A stretch of 20,964 nt of DNA from CAYOHP01 sp964403795 [NCBI: uncultured bacterium] (GTDB taxonomy: Bacteria > Muiribacteriota > UBA6191 > CAZXTJ01): NCBI GenBank assembly GCA_964403795.1, contig CAYOHP010000021.1, positions 1 to 20,964 of the forward strand, given 5' to 3'. Made by a program: the position numbers and the translations under genes. Position 1 is the stretch's first letter. Each line of letters starts with the position of its first letter. Below are positions 7,765-13,787 of this stretch, in pieces. The notes below the pieces were generated by a model. The model saw only the letters and a program-made list of their open reading frames with translations, was not told the DNA's origin and did not search any database.

Positions 7765-8668
7765 TCGGGATCCCGCCGCCGGTCCCGGCCGGCGACTCCC
7801 GGTCGAGCTCGCGGAAGGCGACCTTCAGGCTGGCCCAGACCAGGCTCTGGGTCTCGACCCTGGCCGGGTTCGGGTGGTCGGCGGCGCCCCGCTTGAAATG
7901 GGGATTGGAGTTGATCTCCCAGATCTGCACCCGGCCCTGGAAGATCCCGAAATCGGCCCGGCCAAAGTCGAGCCCGGCGGCCTCGAAGGCCGCCCGCACC
8001 GGCTCCCGGTAGCGGAGCGTCCGGGCGATCTCGAGTTCGTCCCGGTAGAGCTCGGGGGTGGCGGAACCCTTCTTCCCGTACTTCACCATCCAACGGTCCT
8101 CGTGGACGCAGAGGTGGGGAACGGCCCGGCCCCCGATCTGGAACTGCCCGATCTTCCGGAAGAGGCCGGGAGCCACCGGTTCCCCGCAGTACTCGATCAG
8201 CACCAGGCCGGCCCTCGGGATGCCTCGGCGAGCCGCCTCCTCGAGGGCGGCCTCGACCTCCTGCATCGAACCGAGCAGGCCGCCCACGGCCTCGCCGTGG
8301 CCGCGCTCGCGTCGCAGGAAGACCGGGAACCGTTCCGGGACCCTGCCCTCGTCCACCCGGTAGGCGTCGAAGGCATTTCGACCGTCGAGCCTGAGACGCC
8401 GGAGCAGGGCCCATCGCCCCCGGAACCGGGCCGGGTCGTTCAGGACCCGGGCACCTCCCAGCCTGAGGTCGCGAGCCACCGCCGCCGCCAGTTCGAGATC
8501 GGGATCGGAGAGCCGGTCGAGGTCGGTGAAGACCCAGGTCCCGACCGGGAGCGACGGGCTCGCCAGCAGGCGGTCGTAGTCCCAGACCTCGAAGCGCACG
8601 AAGCCGGGATCGGCCTGCATCTCCTCCAGGGTGTACTCGTGGCCCCGGGTCATCACGAAACGGAGCAT
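7694..8668 (-). CDS. ATP-grasp ligase-like protein, candidate RiPP maturation enzyme
   Basis: 324 residues starting at ATG, with GAGGAGAT about nine bases upstream. The N-terminal region resembles the pre-ATP-grasp domain (GTWVFTDLDRLS, then GARVLNDPARFRGRWALL near residues 75-95). RFPVFLRRERGHGE follows in the nucleotide-binding region, and the C-terminal part has DFGIFQGRVQIWEINSNP, where E251 and N253 match the metal-binding E-x-N of ATP-grasp enzymes. Such enzymes activate a carboxylate as an acyl phosphate and join it to an amine, hydroxyl or thiol. Gene order (repeat peptide, HExxH protein, ATP-grasp) suggests it acts on the repeat peptide. It lacks obvious similarity to the MvdC/MvdD graspetide enzymes, so its reaction is open. 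It follows the HExxH gene by 87 bases. Confidence 0.75.
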   Translation of the reverse strand: MLRFVMTRGHEYTLEEMQADPGFVRFEVWDYDRLLASPSLPVGTWVFTDLDRLSDPDLELAAAVARDLRLGGARVLNDPARFRGRWALLRRLRLDGRNAFDAYRVDEGRVPERFPVFLRRERGHGEAVGGLLGSMQEVEAALEEAARRGIPRAGLVLIEYCGEPVAPGLFRKIGQFQIGGRAVPHLCVHEDRWMVKYGKKGSATPELYRDELEIARTLRYREPVRAAFEAAGLDFGRADFGIFQGRVQIWEINSNPHFKRGAADHPNPARVETQSLVWASLKVAFRELDRESPAGTGGGIPISDSRMKRFQGPEEAGAKARFVV

Positions 8669-8690
8669 GGCGGGGGGATCTCCTCGGTCA

Positions 8691-8740
8691 CGGACCGGAC
8701 TCGGGGCAGGTCGCGGTGCGGGGTGTCGGGAGCCGGTCCG
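8691..8740 (-). promoter_or_regulatory. Stem-loop between HExxH and ATP-grasp genes
   Basis: CGGACCGG (8691-8698) plus CTC (8700-8702) pairs with GAG (8730-8732) plus CCGGTCCG (8733-8740), with one bulged base and a loop of about 27 bases. It fills most of the 87-base gap. It may tune the expression of the ATP-grasp gene relative to the HExxH gene or stabilise the processed transcript. No promoter was recognised here. Confidence 0.3.
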
Positions 8741-8755
8741 GTCACGGCTCGCAGC

Positions 8756-9724
8756 TCAGCCGGCCGCCACGCGGGTCTCGGCGGCGGCCAGCAGGTCGCG
8801 TCCCAGGTCGGTCAGGCGTCCGTGCTCCCGGACCGTTTCCATGCCCCGGGCGAAGGCGGCCCGGTGGGATTCGAGAGCCCGGTCGGCCTCCTCGACCTCG
8901 GGGGCCGTGAGCACGCCCGAGGCCCGTAGCACCTGCACGGTGTCGAACATGCGGGCGGCCACGAAGGTCGCGTGGACGATCCCGTCCATGGGTCGGGGAT
9001 CGACCCGGAGCGGCGAGCGGTAGAGCTCGTGGTCTTCGTTCTCGACGAGGTCCCGGTCGGTGCACATCCCGAACAGCAGGTTGTGCCCGCTCTCGTGCGC
9101 CAGCACCTGGGCCATGGAGAGCCGGGTCTCCCGGTTGCCGGCGTTGAGCAGCACCGCCCCCCAGAGCATGAACGACGAGGCTCCGTCGAACTGGATCGCC
9201 TGGGGATCCACCGGGCCGACCGCCAGCACCACCCGGCGGATCAGGGTCCGGAACTCGGCGGCGAGCTCTGGATACCCGGTCTCGAGGAGGTCCAGGCCGG
9301 CGCGGATCTGTTCCCGGAACCGGGTTGCCTCCTCGGGAGGCGCCGAGCGGAGGCCGAGCGGAGTGCTCGGATCGCTGTCGAACAGGCGCTCGTAGCAGGC
9401 GGAAGCCGGGTCGGCTCCGGGGTCTGCCAGGTCGAGGATCCGGAACTCGACGTCCTCGAGGGTCCGGGCCAACAGGTCCTCGGCGACCCGCCGGGCGTCC
9501 TCGGCGTCCCCGGCTTCGAGGGCCAGCACCAGTTCGTAGTACCGGCCGAAGGCCAGGGGCGAGACCGGTCCGGCCGCGATCCGCCCCAGGGCCGCATCCC
9601 GGCGGGCACCGTCGAGCCGGAGCACCCCGTCGGCGGCCTCGAAGACGTAGGCGAGGCTCGCCCCCAGGCGCTCCCGCATCCGGTGGTCCAGGGCCGCGGC
9701 GCGGCTCGGGGAGGGAACCAACAC
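8756..9724 (-). CDS. HExxH-motif peptide-modification enzyme (putative alpha-ketoglutarate-dependent peptide beta-hydroxylase type)
   Basis: 322 residues from a GTG with AGGA eight bases upstream; a TTG 36 bases further upstream gives a longer frame but has no ribosome site. The middle contains QVLAHESGHNLLFG, with H210-E-S-G-H214 as the HExxH metal site. It is followed by YRSPLRVDPRPMDGIVHATF (residues 235-254), which closely matches the conserved block downstream of HExxH in the mod_HExxH family (TIGR04267, from memory). H251 is a candidate third metal ligand and R240/R244 may hold a co-substrate carboxylate. Members of this group, also seen fused to radical SAM domains, have been reported to beta-hydroxylate residues in RiPP peptides. 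The upstream repeat peptide is the likely substrate. The N-terminal 170 residues are helical. A plain metallopeptidase is the alternative, but the downstream block argues against it. Confidence 0.8.
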   Translation of the reverse strand: MLVPSPSRAAALDHRMRERLGASLAYVFEAADGVLRLDGARRDAALGRIAAGPVSPLAFGRYYELVLALEAGDAEDARRVAEDLLARTLEDVEFRILDLADPGADPASACYERLFDSDPSTPLGLRSAPPEEATRFREQIRAGLDLLETGYPELAAEFRTLIRRVVLAVGPVDPQAIQFDGASSFMLWGAVLLNAGNRETRLSMAQVLAHESGHNLLFGMCTDRDLVENEDHELYRSPLRVDPRPMDGIVHATFVAARMFDTVQVLRASGVLTAPEVEEADRALESHRAAFARGMETVREHGRLTDLGRDLLAAAETRVAAG

Positions 9725-9767
9725 GACGGGAGTCCTCGCGGGGCTACCCGGGCGCCCCAAGGCAGCC

Positions 9768-9787
9768 CGGGGAGTCCCCGACGGGGA
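9768..9787 (-). promoter_or_regulatory. Two mutually exclusive small hairpins after the peptide gene
   Basis: CGGGG (9768-9772) can pair with CCCCG (9776-9780), or TCCCC (9775-9779) can pair with GGGGA (9783-9787), each around a three-base loop. They share the same C-run, so only one can form. They sit right after the peptide stop codon and before the HExxH gene. A partial terminator here would give excess peptide over enzyme, a common RiPP arrangement. There is no T-tract. Confidence 0.35.
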
Positions 9788-10036
9788 TCAGCCCTTGACC
9801 CCGGCCTTGCTGCCGAGCTTGGCGCCGAGGGTGCGGCTCTTGGTCCCGGCCTTGCTGCCGAGCTTGGCGGCGACGGTCCGACTCTTGGTCCCCGGCTTGC
9901 CGCCGATCTTCACGCCCAGCGCCAGCCCCTTCGAGGCGTCAGCCCGGACCACGATCTCGTCGGCGGACGGAGCCGGGACCTTGTCGAAGCCGAGCAGGCG
10001 GGTGCGGTCGAGAGTCACGGCATTCTCGGAAGACAT
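9788..10036 (-). CDS. Lysine-rich repeat peptide, candidate RiPP precursor
   Basis: 82 residues starting at ATG. Residues 1-39 form a mixed, partly acidic segment (LLGFDKVPAPSADEIVVRAD) that could act as a leader. Residues 40-82 are three tandem 15-residue units, the last one truncated: L40-T54, V55-T69, L70-G82. Each full unit follows the plan hydrophobic, x, x, K, hydrophobic, G, G/S, K, P/A, G, T, K, S, R, T. The repeat part has nine Lys and two Arg, no Asp, Glu, Cys or aromatic residue, and Lys at exact 4-4-7 spacing. It lies directly upstream of the HExxH and ATP-grasp genes on the same strand. I infer a multi-core substrate peptide. The alternative is a small basic nucleic-acid-binding protein, since Lys/Gly/Ala repeats also occur in histone-like tails. 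No double-glycine cleavage site marks the leader boundary. Confidence 0.65.
   Translation of the reverse strand: MSSENAVTLDRTRLLGFDKVPAPSADEIVVRADASKGLALGVKIGGKPGTKSRTVAAKLGSKAGTKSRTLGAKLGSKAGVKG
9791..9919 (-). repeat. Three in-frame 45-base tandem units within the peptide gene
   Basis: The coding sequence for residues 40-82 consists of two complete 45-base units and one 39-base unit. Units two and three are almost identical over AAKLGSKAG, while unit one has diverged (VKIGGKPG). This points to internal duplication with the oldest copy nearest the N-terminal segment. Confidence 0.85.
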
Positions 10037-10080
10037 GGAGTCTCACATTCCGCCCGGCGGTCTTGGCGCCAGGCCCGGAG

Positions 10081-10110
10081 ATGGTACAGGTGGGCCCGGA
10101 CCGAACACAA
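10081..10110 (-). promoter_or_regulatory. Candidate sigma70-type promoter of the peptide operon
   Basis: On the minus strand, TTGTGT (10110-10105) and TACCAT (10086-10081) are separated by 18 bases, matching the housekeeping consensus at three and four of six positions. The predicted start site would leave an untranslated leader of about 38 bases before the peptide ATG at 10036. It lies in the 110-base gap after the YkuD-like gene. Confidence 0.35.
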
Positions 10111-10146
10111 CGCGCAAGGCGTCGCCGGATCCCCCGGGCGAGGAGG

Positions 10147-11031
10147 TCAATCCAACCCGAAGCGCTCGGCCAGCAGGCCGAAGCGTTCGAGGCGGTCCCC
10201 GGTCCGGCCTTCGGCGAGCTCCTGGCCCCGGGGCTTCTCCCCGTCCCAGTCGCCGATCAGGTAGAGCTTGCCCCACTTCCCCATCGGGAAGAGGGCGATG
10301 AACTCCTCGTACCGGGAGTAGTGCAGGGTCAGGCAGCCCACCGACCAGATCCAGTCGGAGCCGCCCTTGTGGATGTTCACGGCGCCCACGATGAAGGGTC
10401 CCCGCTTGCCGTTGCGGCGCTGGCTGGGCAGCCCGTCCCGGGCCCCGTCCAGGGCATGGACCCGGAGCGCCTTGTACTTGTCCTGGTGCTTGCCGACCAC
10501 GAACTGATAGGGCCCGGGGGCGAGCGCCGGGGTCATCGCCATCCCCAGGTTCGGATCGACGTGCTGGTTGTAGCCGTACTTCTGGACCATGGCCCGGTGC
10601 TCGGTGCCCTCGGCGTTGCCGTGGGTGAACTGGACGACCTTGGTGGAGGTGACCACCAGGAAGAGGTCGTCGTAGGCGGCTTCCTTGGGCTCGGGGCGAT
10701 AGCCGGAGCCGGCGTTGCGCACCACCACAAGATTGGGGCTCTCGGCGCTGGGCTCGAAGGCCACCCCGAGCTGGGCCTGGACGTAGGCCGAGACCTGGGC
10801 GGGAGTGGAGAAGGCGGCGTCGTGGAACTCCTCGAGCACCAGGTTCGGGTCCTCGACCTCCTCGGGGTCGATCACCTGGTCGGCGAACCCGGCTTCGTCG
10901 GCGTCGGTTCCGACCATGGCCTGGGGCGTCGGTACCTGCGTCGGGAGGCTCTCGGCGAGTGCGCCCGGAACCAGGCACGAGAGGAACAGCCAAGCGGGTA
11001 CGAGCGCGCGTGAGACCGCGGCGAGGGACAA
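10147..11031 (-). CDS. Secreted YkuD-like (L,D-transpeptidase-type) protein
   Basis: 294 residues from a TTG start with an AGGAGGAGG site five bases upstream; no ATG or GTG fits the signal peptide. The N-terminus (SRALVPAWLFLSCLVPGALA) is a Sec signal peptide with cleavage after A26. Near the C-terminus, H221 in NIHKGG and C233 in SVGC lie 12 residues apart, resembling the His and the S-x-G-C nucleophile of YkuD domains. The usual S-H-G-C-[IV]-R is replaced by S-V-G-C-L-T, so the motif is divergent. YkuD enzymes cross-link peptidoglycan or attach proteins to it in the periplasm; related His/Cys proteins may hydrolyse instead. It is on the same strand as the peptide operon but ends 110 bases before it. 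Confidence 0.65.
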   Translation of the reverse strand: MSLAAVSRALVPAWLFLSCLVPGALAESLPTQVPTPQAMVGTDADEAGFADQVIDPEEVEDPNLVLEEFHDAAFSTPAQVSAYVQAQLGVAFEPSAESPNLVVVRNAGSGYRPEPKEAAYDDLFLVVTSTKVVQFTHGNAEGTEHRAMVQKYGYNQHVDPNLGMAMTPALAPGPYQFVVGKHQDKYKALRVHALDGARDGLPSQRRNGKRGPFIVGAVNIHKGGSDWIWSVGCLTLHYSRYEEFIALFPMGKWGKLYLIGDWDGEKPRGQELAEGRTGDRLERFGLLAERFGLD

Positions 11032-11108
11032 CGTGACCTCCTCCTGGATCCGCGCACCTCCTCCGCCCGCCGGCGGGGGCCTCGAGGGCCCGGGGCACCG
11101 ATCCGTGA

Positions 11109-11139
11109 CCGACCTTCCGCTAGCGAATACGGAGGTCGG
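11109..11139. promoter_or_regulatory. Inverted repeat upstream of the YkuD-like gene
   Basis: CCGACCTTCCG (11109-11119) pairs with CGGAGGTCGG (11130-11139) with one bulged base and a ten-base loop that includes half of the palindrome CGCTAGCG. It lies about 80-110 bases before the TTG start of the YkuD-like gene and could be an operator or a leader hairpin. Confidence 0.4.
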
Positions 11140-11152
11140 GCCGGGAGGTTTC
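11126..11152 (-). promoter_or_regulatory. Weak candidate ECF-type promoter for the YkuD-like gene
   Basis: On the minus strand, GAAACC (11152-11147) and CGTATT (11131-11126) are separated by 15 bases, roughly the arrangement of extracytoplasmic-function sigma promoters. It would start transcription inside the inverted repeat at 11109-11139. It depends on short matches in one sequence. Confidence 0.2.
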
Positions 11153-11238
11153 TCATGCAATCGCGTCAGCTCGGAGGAAGGCCGGTTGCCGCGCCCCGAT
11201 TCCTCGCCTCGGGTGCCGGGAGTCTCTCGCCCCCCTGC

Positions 11239-11261
11239 GCGGATCCTGCACAGTGTGCAGG
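11239..11261 (+). promoter_or_regulatory. Upstream activator site A (palindromic)
   Basis: It contains GCGGATCCTG, four bases, then GTGTGCAGG. Within it CCTGCACA and TGTGCAGG (11245-11261) form a perfect 8-base inverted repeat around one central G. The same composite, with a five-base spacer, lies before the lipoprotein gene at 16508 in the same orientation relative to its promoter. It sits 74 bases upstream of the -24 GG of a sigma54 promoter, a usual distance for an enhancer-type activator site. The 11-mer GGATCTCGCAC follows 22 bases later at 11284-11294. Confidence 0.6.
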
Positions 11262-11334
11262 GAACGCACGCCCGGGCCGGGAGGGATCTCGCACGCCGGC
11301 TCCGAACCCCGCACGGGAAGCGGATCTCCGGGCC

Positions 11335-11350
11335 GGGCACGGTTCCTGCG
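11335..11350 (+). promoter_or_regulatory. Sigma54 (-24/-12) promoter of the Cys-repeat lipoprotein gene
   Basis: GGGCACGGTTCCTGCG matches the sigma54 consensus TGGCACGNNNNTTGCW at GGCACG and TGC, with exactly ten bases between the -24 GG (11336-11337) and the -12 GC (11348-11349). The predicted start near 11361 gives a leader of about 34 bases before the GTG at 11395. A ten-base palindrome CCTGCGCAGG (about 11345-11354) overlaps the -12 element. Confidence 0.6.
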
Positions 11351-11394
11351 CAGGTGTCCCCGGACGGTTCCCCAGGGAACGGAACGGAGACCTC

Positions 11395-11925
11395 GTGCAG
11401 ACTTCCCGGCGCCGGCGGCTCGACGGTATCGGCTTCGGACTCCTCGCCCTGCTCGGCCTCTCGGCCACCGGATGCACCTCCAGCGGTGCCTCCCAGGCCG
11501 CCGCCCAGGCCGCCCGGGCGGTCCCTCCCCCGGGCGCCACCCTGGTCCGGACCGCGCCCCCGGCGGCCCCGGCAGCCCAGCCCCCGGGCGCCGACCGGCC
11601 CGCTCCTCCGGTTCCAGCGCCCGGCGACCCCGACTTCGTCGGGCCGCCGGCCCCGCCTCCTGCCCCCGGGGATCCCGAGTTCGTCGGCCCCCTGCCCCTG
11701 CCGCCGGTCCCCGGTGACCCGGACTTCGTCGGCCCCCTGGCCGAGGAGCCTCGCCCGGGTCTGCCCGGGCAGGATGACTCCGGCACCGGATGCCCGTACG
11801 ACTTCTGCTACCCCGAGGCCGAGCCGGTCGAAGAGTCCGACGACGAGTGCCGGGACAGCGGCTGCTACCCCGAGGACGACCCGAGCGACGGGACCTACCC
11901 GGGGTGCCCGGACGAGGGCTGCTAG
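11395..11925 (+). CDS. Lipoprotein with GDPDFVGP repeats and three C-x4-C units
   Basis: 176 residues from GTG. This start places RRRR, a hydrophobic stretch and SATGC (Cys27) as a lipoprotein signal; an ATG at 11155 lies upstream of the predicted promoter. After an Ala/Pro linker come three exact 15-residue units (A75-P89, A90-P104, V105-P119), each containing PGDP[DE]FVGP. The acidic tail has six Cys at 133, 138, 152, 157, 171 and 176: three C-x4-C units at exactly 19-residue spacing, the last Cys being the C-terminal residue. The first two are followed by YPE. The tail could form three small disulfide loops or bind metal. Its stop codon shares the palindrome CTAG with the stop of the convergent sigma54 activator gene. 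Family unknown; an envelope role is likely. Confidence 0.8.
   Translation: MQTSRRRRLDGIGFGLLALLGLSATGCTSSGASQAAAQAARAVPPPGATLVRTAPPAAPAAQPPGADRPAPPVPAPGDPDFVGPPAPPPAPGDPEFVGPLPLPPVPGDPDFVGPLAEEPRPGLPGQDDSGTGCPYDFCYPEAEPVEESDDECRDSGCYPEDDPSDGTYPGCPDEGC
11617..11751 (+). repeat. Three 15-residue (45-base) repeats in the lipoprotein gene
   Basis: Each unit encodes [AV]PGDP[DE]FVGP plus five variable Pro/Leu/Ala/Glu residues. The units are in perfect register, without gaps, just before the Cys-repeat tail. Confidence 0.85.
11791..11922 (+). repeat. Three C-x4-C units at 19-residue period
   Basis: C133/C138, C152/C157 and C171/C176 are separated by exactly 13 residues each time. The intervening residues start YPE and are acidic. 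The exact period suggests duplicated units. Confidence 0.8.
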
Positions 11926-13787
11926 GCTCCGCGCAACCCCTGGTAGTCGATCCCCAGCTCGTCGCAACGGGTGTAGAGGTTGCGCCGGGACATCCCGAGG
12001 GCGGTGGCGGTGGCGCTCATGTTGCCGCCGAAGGCGGTGATCTGGTGGAGCAGGAACTGCTTCTCCCAGGTGCGCTTGGCCTCCTCGTAACCGACCGGGA
12101 AGGCCTTCATGGCCTCTGCCACCTCGCGGCTCCTCACCGCCGGTGCCAGGTGCATCCCGGCGTCCGCGCCCAGGGCGGGCAGCAGGGCCCGGGCCGAGAG
12201 CACGGTCCCGGTTTCCCGCACCACCGCCTGTTCGATGGCATTGCGCAGCTCCCGCACGTTGCCGGGCCAGTCGTGGCGGCTCAGGGCCGTCACCGCCGCC
12301 TCGTCGAGTCCGGTGAGGGTCCGGCGGAACCTGGCGGCACAGTCCGAGAGGAAGTGGCGGGCAAGCTCCACCACGTCCTCGCCCCGTTCCCGGAGCGCCG
12401 GGAGTCGCATGCGGAAGACCGCGATCCGGTAGAAGAGATCCTCCCGGAACCGACCTTCCTTCACTGCCCGGGTCAGGTCGACGTGGGTGGCGGAGACCAG
12501 CCGGAAATCGACCGGGATGGGGCGGCTCCCCCCGATCCGCTGGATGGCCCGTTCCTCGAGGGCCCGCAGCAGCTTGCCCTGGACCGGCAGCGGCAGCTCC
12601 CCGATCTCGTCGAGGAAGAGGGTGCCCCCGGAAGCCAGCTCGAAGCGCCCCAGCCGGCGGGCCTCGGCCCCCGTGAAGGCCCCTTTCTCGTGGCCGAAGA
12701 GCTCGCTCTCGACGAGCTCGGCCGGGATCGCCGCGCAATTCACTGCCACGAAGGCTTCGTCCGCCCGGGAAGAGGCCCGGTGCAGGGCCCGGGCCACCAG
12801 CTCCTTCCCGGTCCCCGACTCGCCGGTGACCAGCACGGTCACGTCGGCGCCGGCGGCCTGCACGATCTCCTCGCCCACGGCCCGCATGGCGGGAGAGCGA
12901 CCGACGAGTTCGGCTCCGGCCAGGTCCCTCCGGCGCAGCTCGGTGGTGCGTTCCTCGCGGGCCCGACCGTCCCGGACCTCGCGATCCCGCGCCAGGGCCA
13001 GCCCGGCGGCCTTGGCGAAGGCCAGGAGCAGCGGCGGATCCCGATCCCCGAAGGCGCGGCGATCGTAGGCGCTGTCCAGGTAGAGCACTCCGGAGCGACC
13101 CGGCAACGGCAGGGGGGCGGCCAGCATGGAGCGGAGCTGGCCCGCCACGCTGCGGAAGGACGCCCGCAGCTCCTCGGTATCGGCGCTCGAGAGCAGGTGG
13201 GCCCCGGTGCCGCTCGCCACCCGGGCCACGAAGCGCTCGCTCACCGGCTCCTCGGGATCGACCAGGGCCCTGGGAGCGACCCTGAGGCAGAGGCGCTCGA
13301 AGGCTTCTCCCCGAGGCAGGTAGACGGCCGCCCGATCGGCGCCGAAGGCCTCGAGCAGCCGATCGAGGGCAGCTTCGAGCAGGCGTTCGACCGGCTCGTC
13401 CTCGGCCGTCAGCAAGGCGGCCAGGGCTTCCAGCAGCTCGCGGCTCGGCCCGTTTCCGACCCGCTCGGCCTGTGCCCCGGTGTCCGGTTCCTCGACCTTG
13501 AACTCCACCCCGCCGAGCCCGACCACGTCCCCCGGGGCCAGCCGGGCCTGCTTCACGAACCGGCCGTTGACCCGGGTGCCGGCCGAGGAGCCGAGATCGA
13601 GCAGGGTCCATCCGCCGTCGCCGTACTGGAGCACCGCATGGCGACTGGAGACCCGACTTCCCTCCACCCGGACGTCCGAGTCCTCGGCCCTGCCCAGGGT
13701 CACCTGGTCCCGACCCGAGAGGGGAAGGCGGGAGGGAGTCGCGGTCCCGCAGCAGACCACCAGGTCGAGGGGCCGGGAACCGCTCAT
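11922..13787 (-). CDS. FHA-GAF-AAA+ sigma54-dependent transcription activator
   Basis: 621 residues starting at ATG that overlaps the kinase stop by four bases (ATGA). Domain order: an FHA domain at about 10-100 (GR at 32-33, S47-S-R-H50, N74-G75), which in this family binds phosphothreonine; a GAF-like domain at about 140-265; an AAA+ domain at about 293-530 with Walker A G322-E-S-G-T-G-K328, the sigma54-contact loop G369-A-F-T-G-A374, Walker B GGTLFLDE (387-394) and GNVREL (509-514); and a Fis-type helix-turn-helix at about 589-613. It would bind enhancer-like sites and use ATP to open sigma54 promoters. Co-translation with the kinase suggests that its FHA domain reads kinase phosphorylation. 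Probable targets are the sigma54 promoters at 11335-11350 and 16555-16570. Confidence 0.92.
   Translation of the reverse strand: MSGSRPLDLVVCCGTATPSRLPLSGRDQVTLGRAEDSDVRVEGSRVSSRHAVLQYGDGGWTLLDLGSSAGTRVNGRFVKQARLAPGDVVGLGGVEFKVEEPDTGAQAERVGNGPSRELLEALAALLTAEDEPVERLLEAALDRLLEAFGADRAAVYLPRGEAFERLCLRVAPRALVDPEEPVSERFVARVASGTGAHLLSSADTEELRASFRSVAGQLRSMLAAPLPLPGRSGVLYLDSAYDRRAFGDRDPPLLLAFAKAAGLALARDREVRDGRAREERTTELRRRDLAGAELVGRSPAMRAVGEEIVQAAGADVTVLVTGESGTGKELVARALHRASSRADEAFVAVNCAAIPAELVESELFGHEKGAFTGAEARRLGRFELASGGTLFLDEIGELPLPVQGKLLRALEERAIQRIGGSRPIPVDFRLVSATHVDLTRAVKEGRFREDLFYRIAVFRMRLPALRERGEDVVELARHFLSDCAARFRRTLTGLDEAAVTALSRHDWPGNVRELRNAIEQAVVRETGTVLSARALLPALGADAGMHLAPAVRSREVAEAMKAFPVGYEEAKRTWEKQFLLHQITAFGGNMSATATALGMSRRNLYTRCDELGIDYQGLRGA

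Noticed and set aside
9725-9760. TTG at 9760 as the start of the HExxH gene
   Set aside because: No ribosome site precedes it; the GTG at 9724 has AGGA at good distance.
10047-10070. A GG-N10-GC string before the peptide gene as a sigma54 promoter
   Set aside because: It matches little beyond the GG and GC, lies too close to the start codon and lacks the shared upstream element.
11155-11394. ATG at 11155 with GGGAGG before it as the lipoprotein start
   Set aside because: It lies upstream of the predicted sigma54 start site and would put about 80 residues before the lipoprotein signal; GTG at 11395 places the signal at the N-terminus.
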